Source of the DNA: Litomosoides sigmodontis
Taxonomy: Eukaryota > Nematoda > Chromadorea > Rhabditida > Onchocercidae
Assembly: GCA_963070105.1 (NCBI GenBank)
Contig: OY718803.1
Location: 7,731,823 to 7,795,822 of the forward strand
Direction of reading: 5' to 3'
Length of the DNA stretch: 64,000 bases
The position numbers were made by a program, and so were the translations under genes. The notes under the pieces were generated by a model that had not been told where the DNA came from, made no database searches, and saw only the letters and a list, made by a program, of their open reading frames with translations. This document shows positions 55,701 to 64,000 of this stretch, in pieces (position 1 is the first letter of the stretch; the number at the start of each line of letters is the position of its first letter).

Positions 55701-58642
55701 AGTCATTTGAACTGTTTGTAAATTCAACTTATGTATTCAATATTTCAGACCTTCAATAAAAGGATTTCTCAATTTGCTGCACTTATAAATTGTAAGACTT
55801 CAATTGGTACAACTAATTAAGTCGTTGATTTTTGGAGTTATAAATCAAGGATTTAATTAATTATTCACATAATTGCACTTTAGGAGTTTTACTATTTGAA
55901 GCTCAATCGCCCAGTTATTAGCGTTGCAAAATGCAAAAATTGGCACTTTGCGCCATTTTTCTTGCTAATTATCAACTTAATGTGGCGAAGCGTGTTTCAC
56001 GTGATAAGTTATCAGGTACTTAGCAACTTGAGGACTCATTTAATTTCAGTCGTTTCATCACATTAGCTTTAAATGATGAAAGATTGGTAAAATTATACTT
56101 TTGCTATCTTGCATTCGCCGACGATTTATAATCCTTCGGTTACGTGGTTTGAAGTGATCGCTTACCACATGCTTTGATATGATGAATTATTGTGAAACGA
56201 ATTTACATAGCCACACCACTCATCCATATCAAATAGAAAGTAATTTCAAGGAAAAAACTCAAAAATTAAAATTACAAGTAGAGAATAGGAGGAATAAGTT
56301 CGATTTAATAAGTGAAAAAGAAGTGGAAAGGGAGGAAGAGAGAGGGAAGAAGAAAAAAAGTGGTAGAAGCGGTTGTGTGATTGGTCGGTCGGAGATGCTT
56401 CTCTCGTTGCAGTGCGCTTCATTTCCACTCTTGTCTCCCCATGTTGACCTGCTTGCTCCTCATCGGTGTAAAGCGATTTACTGTAAGGGACTGTTTGCTT
56501 CCAAATTCAGGACGTGTACTGCTAGCTCGAAGATTTCACTTCTTCTCCTTCAAAATTTGAATTTCGTGGGAAAGTGTCGTTTGTTACGTTTTAAATTGAA
56601 TAATTTGCAGTTCACAGCAAAGCTGATGGACAACTGGTGGGAAATACTGTTTTCTTAAGCATTTTGTCCGAAAAATAAAGGGGAGATGAAGTTATGTGAG
56701 ACGAAAAGTAATATTTAATCTTTTACTTATGCATTCTCCTCCACTGTCAGCATTTCCATTTCATTTCTAATTAAATTCAAATACAAATGTCCTAGAGGTG
56801 AATTGAATTCACCTTTTAACAGTCAATCGACACTTGAGATTTAGCGTGGCGGAGGAAATGAGTTATTTATTGAATATCGAATATTTTGTTAATGAATGAA
56901 ATTGGAATAATTTCTGGAATCTCAACAAACACTAAGAAAATTTCTGTTTCAAAAAGGCTTTTGTCCTTTTGGTATGGCAATGACAGTACGAGAAAGATTG
57001 ATTAGTCAAACCATTTCTTTTTTACACTTATTCCTTAGTCTTAGACAGTGACTTAATGGAGAAACGAAATGAAAACAGGTTAGGTTAGGTTGAGAACAGG
57101 ATGCCTTGTTAATTACTTCATGCACTAGTGAGTCATCCATTTGCATTCTGATATTTGACACTAACACCATTACTATAATAGCATGCACCTCGAACATTTT
57201 AAGCGAACATTCCGACGTGAACAAATGTCATCTTCCGCATCCGACAGCAAACTCGTATAATATTGCGCTTAACAGAGTAACGGCAAATGGGCCGTGCTAT
57301 CGGTCATCGGTCACTTTCAAAAACACACGCTTTTTCTCTCTCTTCCCTCCCTCTGTCTCTCCCTGTCTCTGTCTCTCAAATGAAGTTGAAATAGGAAAGA
57401 AAATGAATGGAAACGGGAATTATCAACTTGCCCTATTAAGGAAGTGTTTTTTTTTTTGACGATATTATTATGCATCTATTCAGATATCTTTCTGTTTTAG
57501 AAACAAACGAAAGTTAAGTCCTTTTGCAGAAAAAAAGAAGGAAGAGGAAGAGAAGAGAGATTGAATAAGTTGAAGAGAAAAGATAGAAAAGGGAAAACAA
57601 ACAGAAATTATTCATTCACTTATGAATTTAACCAATAAATTCAACTTTATGAATATTTTAGCAGCAAATTTAGGTAGGTATACATTTATAGCAGAATATA
57701 TGCGCAGGTAACATAAATTTATCCATACGCACACATGCACATGCACATGCACATGCACATGCACATGCACATTCACATGCACATGCACATGCAACATACT
57801 CTCATACAGCAATTGGTGAAGAAATAAGCGCATGCGCACCTGTACCACGCCCATCCCATCCTACGACACGCAGGTAGTTTTCACGGCGATCAAAATATCA
57901 ATCTCTCTAAGTGCACCAAATTCAGCAGCTCCATGCGTCTGTTCCTTGCTTATGAAATTTCAATCTAATTCCACAAGCTTTTTCACTTTTATTCTCTTCA
58001 CAAAGGTATAAGCATTTTTATCGCTTCTGCTTCTTCATATATGTGTGTGTATGTGACCAATGAACTTCAGATCCTTTTGAACCTGTTAGATATGACGAAG
58101 GACCATTCATTGATCATTGCTGTTATTTCAAATATAAGCTTAAATGCTCAAATTCAGCAATTAACAAGGGTGAATGTTACAAGCAATGCATTACGGTGCA
58201 GTACAGTATTAAAAATGTTGCCGGTGTGTTACAGTACTTGCTACGATATGAACGATTTGTTTGTGATAGTAGTTGAAATTATTATCCCGAAAACATGCAC
58301 ACTCTTACACACTTTCAATTTCAATGCAAAACATTTGAATTGTATTCAATGAATGATGATTTCCCTTCTCTTGTTTTCATTTGAAATGAATAATTTTAAC
58401 ACAAATTTTGTTGTTAATTTAATGAATTTTTTTATTGCTCATATTTCTTTCCGTTTCTTTCGCATTATTGTTCATTCTATCATTATTTTTACTTGCGAAT
58501 TTTTTGCTTTTAATTCATTTCGAATTAAACACGTGGACGATTTAGATAATTGCCAGTATCGTCGGAGAGAGAGAGAGAGAGAGGGAGCAAGCAACCATTC
58601 TACTAGTACCATAATTTACGCTCTTCTTACAGAGAAAAAAAA
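52741..58642. other. Spacer, no supported gene
   Basis: AT-rich with short simple repeats: ATTATC-type units at about 53160-53180, a CACATG hexamer run at about 57732-57795 and a GA run at about 58566-58584. The two longest frames (148 codons at 53837, 159 codons at 56179) have low-complexity tracts, no family motif and no splice support, so I do not call them genes. Confidence 0.45.
57732..57795. repeat. (CACATG)n hexanucleotide repeat
   Basis: About ten copies of the hexamer with one substituted unit (CACATT). It gives a spurious HVHV frame on the minus strand. Confidence 0.95.
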
Positions 58643-61600
58643 ATGCAAATTTGGTACCTTCTCTTGCTTATCATTGCTATAATTCGTAAGTTTTATCAAT
58701 TTCGTTGTCAATTTTGTTTGATAGACAAGGAATGATTCTATTGGATCTGTTGCACTTTAGAAAATTTAACAGTTTTTTTTGGTTAATCTTATCCTATTTC
58801 TATCCACTTTACTTTATCATCTCTCTCCTCCTATTTCGCGCCTCATACGATCAAAATCACCCTTTACATCATATCAAACACACCTTTTAAATTTTCATAT
58901 CTCAGTTCGTTTCACACAAACAGACAGACAGACAGACACAGTAGTCATTGGCATGTAACGAGCAACGGCAATAAAAAAAAATATATTAAACTCTGAATGA
59001 ACACATCAAAAGAAAATAACTTGAAATTGTTAAAGTATTAGTTGAGATGAAGGAAGTCGACTGCGATGATTAAAGTTTGATGGCGGTCGTTGCACTGAAG
59101 GACATTTTACGAAATGAAATGAGCAGAGCGATGTAACAACGATCCCTTGAAGTGCAGAGCTTTCCACTTAGGGGACAACCAAACACGATTCTCCTAGCAC
59201 TCTCAATCGTTCCAGTAAAATACCATCTTCTTTTTTTCCATCTAAATTTTCGCACAATAACTTTTTCCATCACTTCTCATCTTTTCGCAATTATTGATAT
59301 TTGCGTCTGAAATAAACTTGAAAAAGTTTTTGCAACTTGCCATTGAGCAAATCGTTTGATGTAGCAAGGAGTGGTACTTTCGAAGTCTTTCTTAATTATC
59401 AGTTTCTGCTGAAACAACAAAACAACTTTGATCCTAATTCCCATTCACTTAAATGAATTTGCAAAATTTTTATTCATTGCAATCTTATTGGTAAAAAATT
59501 GTGCAGAAAATATTTTCTTTATCATTTAAATCTGATCGTTGTAACTTTGATTAAATTTAGCGTCGCGTTCAGTTTCGGCTCAAAGTCCACTGCAACCAGT
59601 TGCAACGACGGATAGCACATGTCTTAATGATTGCTTAAAACAAGGATTGCTCGTGTTTGCCGCTTCTAATCTTCGTAATTTCCAAAAGGTTGCGGTACAC
59701 ATTGAGGAGTTTTGCAAGTAAGCATTCCATTCCGCACCATTTTGTTTGCTTATTCTTGCACAAACCTTCTCTTATCAGCTAATTTCTTTCCTTTCATTTC
59801 TCAAACAACTGTTCTACTACACGCCAAGATGATTTTCATTGTAATTTAACTGAAAAGACAGTATAATATGTTTTGCAAGTAAAGTTCGACTAATTACAAT
59901 TTTGAAATTAAATTTGCAAATCTAACGGCTAATATACACTATTGATGATTTCATTCAAAGGAAAAAAAGAACTTTTTCAAATTTCTAATTTTCATTCAGT
60001 GATGGAACGAAGCAGTGCGAATCAGAGAATGCTTTGACCCCTGAGTCTTTTATGTTACTTTTATTGACAAAAACACTAAAAAACGAGTTTAAAAAATTAA
60101 CAGTTTAATCAACAAATTCTTACAATGGAGGAAGATCCTTCAGAATATGTCACATCATATTGCTAGAAGATAGCTACTAAAATTATTCGGCTTTTTCATT
60201 GAAGCATATCAGTTGACTGATGCTAAAGTTGATTTTCATCGACTTTAAGAATTTCGCTGTTCAGGAAAGGAAAAAGGTTTATCAACAGTGAAAATAAGGT
60301 GCAATTAATCTCCTTGTATTGCATAAATAAATTTCCTAGAATACTTAAATAAAATAATTCTTCAGCAATTATTAAACAATTTATTTAAATTATTCAATTG
60401 CTGCAACCGTTAGATTTATGGAAAATTATGAAGAGTGCCTGCCTGCTAAGAGCTATCGATAGCTCAAGCGCACTTCCTTAAGTCCAACTCTTGTCCTTGG
60501 CAACAGGAAATTAGGCAGACATCTCTTCAACGACCACTTCTTTCATATAGTTTATCAGAGACAGTGCTGTTAGCTTCTTTTTTCCTCAAAACCGAAGGAA
60601 TACTGTGATTAATTCATGCGGGGCCTGAAATCGATCAAATTGATACGGTACTGGAACAGCGACCGTATCCTTTCTTCTCTCTTCTTTAGAAGTGCTAAAA
60701 AGTAAGTTACGTAATCAATGTTATGATTGCAGCACTCGTGAAAAATTGTTGAAATGTGCTCAAACATGTACTAATGGAGAGGTGGAAAAGTTGACTAAGA
60801 TGATATCACTTAGTGCATATGTTTGCAAGGATAAACTAGAAGGTTAGTGTCATCGCTGTTAAATGAGCAAAGTGAAAATTTAATTTATGCAAAATTTCTG
60901 TTAAAGAATTTCGATTGGTAAAAGAATGCATGGGAAGTAAAGAGGATACTGATGCTGTCAATAAATGTGCTACTGAATGTGGATATCCTTCTGATGCTAA
61001 CATTCAGCTTGACTCATCATCTGCCGCACCTGTGAATCCATTTGTATTCATCGATAGTGCTGCGCAAGTTTGCCTGTAGGTGATTTGTAAACAAAACTTT
61101 AATCTGATTTATATAAACAAACTAATCAACTGTATTGAAATAATATTTAATAAAGCATTTTTTACGCATTTAAAATGAATTCAACAAGGTAAACGACGAA
61201 TTTTTGAGCTTAGTGGAGGATAGGACTGTCATGCATCTATTTACCTATCACAGTGTATTACTACTACTACTACTGCTTGTCTGCCTATCACAATAATTCA
61301 GTAATTCGGTAATTACAGTACGCTTGAATGTGTGATAAAGTGTTCCGTAGCAGAATCAAATAAAATATGTGCTGGAAGCGGTTATTTATTTAGGGTTTGT
61401 TTGTCTCTTTTCCTAAAAATTTTAATTGCAACGGTTTTTTGAACATTTCATCTTAAATTTTATTGAAAGATGAAAAAGATCGCAAGTACTATGGATTTTA
61501 TGGTTCGCACTTTGATTGATGTGAATTTTAAATGAAATGAACAAATTAAATGAAATTAAAGTGTAATCTCATTTAATTAGCAAAATTGATGAATACACAA

Positions 61601-63730
61601 TTTTTATTTCGATTAATATTATTGTCAGTGAAATATTATTTAAATTTGCGCTGCTCAAATTGAAATTCGAATAGAAATTGTTTTTCTCATACAGTGACAT
61701 TTTAATTACTGCATTGGAAAACATTTCTGTCTTGACAAAAGCTGTATTATAAATAGCTTTGAAATGAGATTTGATTAATAATTATTCAAAAGTCATTCAT
61801 CTAACACATACAAATTATTCCTACAGAAACATCACTTCGATCTCTAAGTTATCTTCACATAAACAATCTCCTATTGCTACAGTAACAAAGGTTACGATAA
61901 AATTACTAGATGATTGCGATAAACCAATCTCTCAAAATATCAACAAATTACCCTCAATTAATTATAACTAAGTGGGAAGCTTTTTTTTTGCAGGATGTTG
62001 GTTTTAAACAAGTACAAGAAGCAAGCGATAAATTACAAAACGATGCATCTAATTCATCATCAGCCACACAACAATTAATTAAGCAATACTTGAAAACACT
62101 TCCTCAGCAATGTATTTATATTATCAATCCTACTAATTACGACACGGTACTAGCTTATCGCCTTGCTATCTAAATGCTGAACGTTACATTACGATATCAT
62201 ATGAGATTTAGAAAAAAGTTTGCAGCTCTCATCAGCTACATTGTTAACACTTATTTTCCATTTTTCATTTTGCAGACCTTCCCACAGCACGAAGGAAACG
62301 ATGAGACCAACACAGTGACACCGAAGACATCGAAGACTGAAGGAAACACGGTGATCATACTTTGCTCATCGAATTAAATCTTTTTCCTCAAAAATACCCA
62401 AAATTTAGTCGTAATTGTAAGTGTGAAATTAGCAATAATGTTTGAGGAGGAAGAAGGAGTGAAACAAGTCACATCACGTATATCTCATACCGATAGCGAC
62501 GTTGTTATCACACGGATATTCAACGAAGGATTTACTACTCCGTCTAGTGAAGTATCCGGAGATGATAATGTAATGACAAAGGTAATTCACTGGCTTCATT
62601 TTAATTGCAACTAAAATGAAAGACATTCACCGTGTGGAATGAAATTATACTTTGACTTTGACAGATTTCAAAGATGAAAATAAAACGGTTGAGAAGAATG
62701 CATCTGTCAGCTGTTTGGAAATATGCTCGGAGCATTTAGGAAATAGGAAAAGAAGGAACAATAAGGATTGAAGTGGCAGAAACAGGAGATGAATATGATA
62801 TCGCAATGAAATCATCACCATCATCAACGTCCGAGGAAGTCGTTTCTACTGTGGCGGAAGGCGCTGATAGCACATCGATGAAGGCTAAAACATCGGCGCT
62901 AGAGGTTTGTGTGTCGTTTATAGATAAGTGCAAATGCAAATTGAAACAACTGATGAAGGAAGGGTTATTCTTCTACACTTGGCTTCTCGTCGCAGTCGAT
63001 ACCGTCGCATGAAGAGAAGGAAGAGGAGGACGAGGAAACGATGATATCATCATCACGAACATCAACCTCAACAGATGACCGATCGAGGATTATGAAGAAT
63101 GAGGAGAAAGGAGCAGCTTCTGCGGCAAATCATGAACTAGAAAAGGAGAAGGAGGAAGGGGAGAACGAAACAGTATCGGTTGTTACAAAGAAATCAGTGA
63201 ATTTTTACACTTTATATTAATAACCTAAATTTTTGCAACGTTATACAGTGGCTTCGTATTCCAGTGATAATAATTCGATGGTAGAAAAATTTTGATTAAA
63301 ATTTCATACATAAAATTAAGTCAATTCATGTGCGTAATTAATGCAGGATGAAAACGATGGAGGAGAAAACAATGATGAAACATCTCATTTGCAACATCCT
63401 ACCACTCCCGTCACAATTGAAGAAATAACGGAACGTACAATAGTAGTTATGAACGATGACAGGGACCAAGAAATTAACACCAACACAATTATGAAACACA
63501 CTGCAGTGGGGCAACAACAACAGGTTTGCATATATCTATCCCCCTCAAGCATTTCCATTTCTATCTGTAAGATGAGGAGAGTTATTTGGGATGATGACGT
63601 CTGAACTGAAATGAAGGCGTAAGTTAACATTTCATTACAGGATGCAACAAAACAAGGCGCACGTGAAAGGATCACTCTTTCATTACTACTATTCCTTTCT
63701 TTGATTTCATTCTATCTTTCTAGTCAGTAA
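58643..63730 (+). CDS. Secreted Cys-rich, acidic Ser/Thr-rich protein with hydrophobic C-terminus (CPG4-like?)
   Basis: Exon 1 (58643-58685) encodes a signal peptide, MQIWYLLLLIIAII, 9 bases after an acceptor-like ttcttacag (SL site?). Further exons: 59561-59717, 60733-60842, 60907-61075, 61319-61394, 61827-61890, 61994-62146, 62276-62350, about 62447-62581, one or two unresolved between 62665 and 62904, 62996-63178, 63347-63523, 63641-63730. The N-terminal part has evenly spaced C-x3-C pairs (CLNDC, CAQTC, CATEC, CVIKC) plus single Cys, resembling the nematode chondroitin proteoglycan 4 (CPG4) domain; that call is from memory of the family pattern. The C-terminal half is acidic, rich in Ser, Thr and Glu, and probably disordered. 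The last exon ends with LSLLLFLSLISFYLSSQ, a GPI-signal or membrane tail. Joins at 61394/61827 and 62581-62904 do not fit cleanly. AATAAA lies at 63832-63837. Function unknown; a surface or eggshell role is only a guess. Confidence 0.65.
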
Positions 63731-64000
63731 ATGATGCATCTAAATTTAGTCTGATTTAAATGTACATATTATACAATTTGACATGTAGAATGTGTGTGAG
63801 ATAAAAAGGCCTTGCAGGATGGGAAGGGAAGAATAAAAATGGACAGTTTCTAGTTTAACCATTCATTCCTTCCCATTCCTTTCTTTTTTTATGACACATG
63901 CAGCCCGTTGGGATGTCTGTACGAAACAGGCAGTTATTCCTTACATCTTTTACAATGTTAACAGTAATCCGCTTTCCCTTTTCCACTTATTCTTACCTCT
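63731..64000. other. 3' flank of the Cys-rich gene
   Basis: Contains the polyA signal at 63832-63837. No further feature is visible to the window end. Confidence 0.5.

Noticed and set aside
56179..56658. 159-codon frame
   Set aside because: Its length rests on a purine-rich Glu/Lys tract and it shows no family features.
57612..57854. His-Val repeat frame on the minus strand
   Set aside because: Product of the CACATG hexamer repeat.
60001..60107. Possible extra exon in the Cys-rich gene (DGTKQCESENALTPESF)
   Set aside because: It fits the acceptor phase but runs to a stop with no donor, and exon 2 joins exon 3 directly in phase without it.

Overview
The window is nuclear DNA of an animal, most likely a nematode and perhaps a spirurid or filarial worm. 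It is AT-rich. Every recognisable gene is broken into many short exons with GT-AG introns, often under 100 bases. Splice-acceptor-like sites lie just upstream of several start codons, as expected for spliced-leader trans-splicing, and one secreted gene resembles nematode chondroitin-proteoglycan-4-type proteins. The species assignment is inference. All supported genes are on the + strand.

Layout: (1) 491-2742, the C-terminal catalytic half of a eukaryotic prolyl-tRNA synthetase. (2) 3287-7671, a complete UTP14-type U3 snoRNP / ribosome-biogenesis gene, 16 exons, starting about 545 bases after the synthetase. (3) 7672-14733, about 7 kb with no supportable gene. (4) 15281-19107, the six-helix channel core and C-terminal tail of a TRPA-type cation channel; ankyrin-repeat exons were not found. 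(5) 20559-30018 and 37961-51278, two tandem thioester-containing protein (alpha-2-macroglobulin / TEP / CD109 family) genes of 30 positions each, with signal peptide, RQRR furin-like site, GCGEQ thioester and a downstream reactive-type histidine. An inverted scrap of the same gene lies at about 19745-19977. (6) 30019-37496, a spacer with a (ATT)n run of about 928 bases. (7) 51279-58642, a mostly empty spacer. (8) 58643-63730, a secreted Cys-rich, acidic Ser/Thr-rich protein with a hydrophobic C-terminal tail.

The main discovery is in the TEP pair. The two copies are almost identical in exons and introns along nearly their whole length, but one island is completely different: the exon between the conserved [10 protein letters not shown] segment and the conserved PDTITSW segment, that is, the bait / variable region ending in FPE(T/S)W(I/V)W. 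Copy A has one 109-base exon there. Copy B has two alternative 172-base exons with matching splice phases. Joining both, or skipping both, breaks the frame, so exactly one must be chosen. Sequence beyond the 3' ends of the two genes is clearly more diverged than the gene bodies, so the pair looks like an older duplication whose bodies were recently homogenised while the variable exon and the C-terminal tail stayed different. The products would be secreted or membrane-anchored opsonin / protease-trap proteins with three interchangeable sensor segments.

Genes were assembled by hand from reading frames, splice consensus and intron phase. Exon edges in the last gene and the start of the TRPA gene are the least certain.
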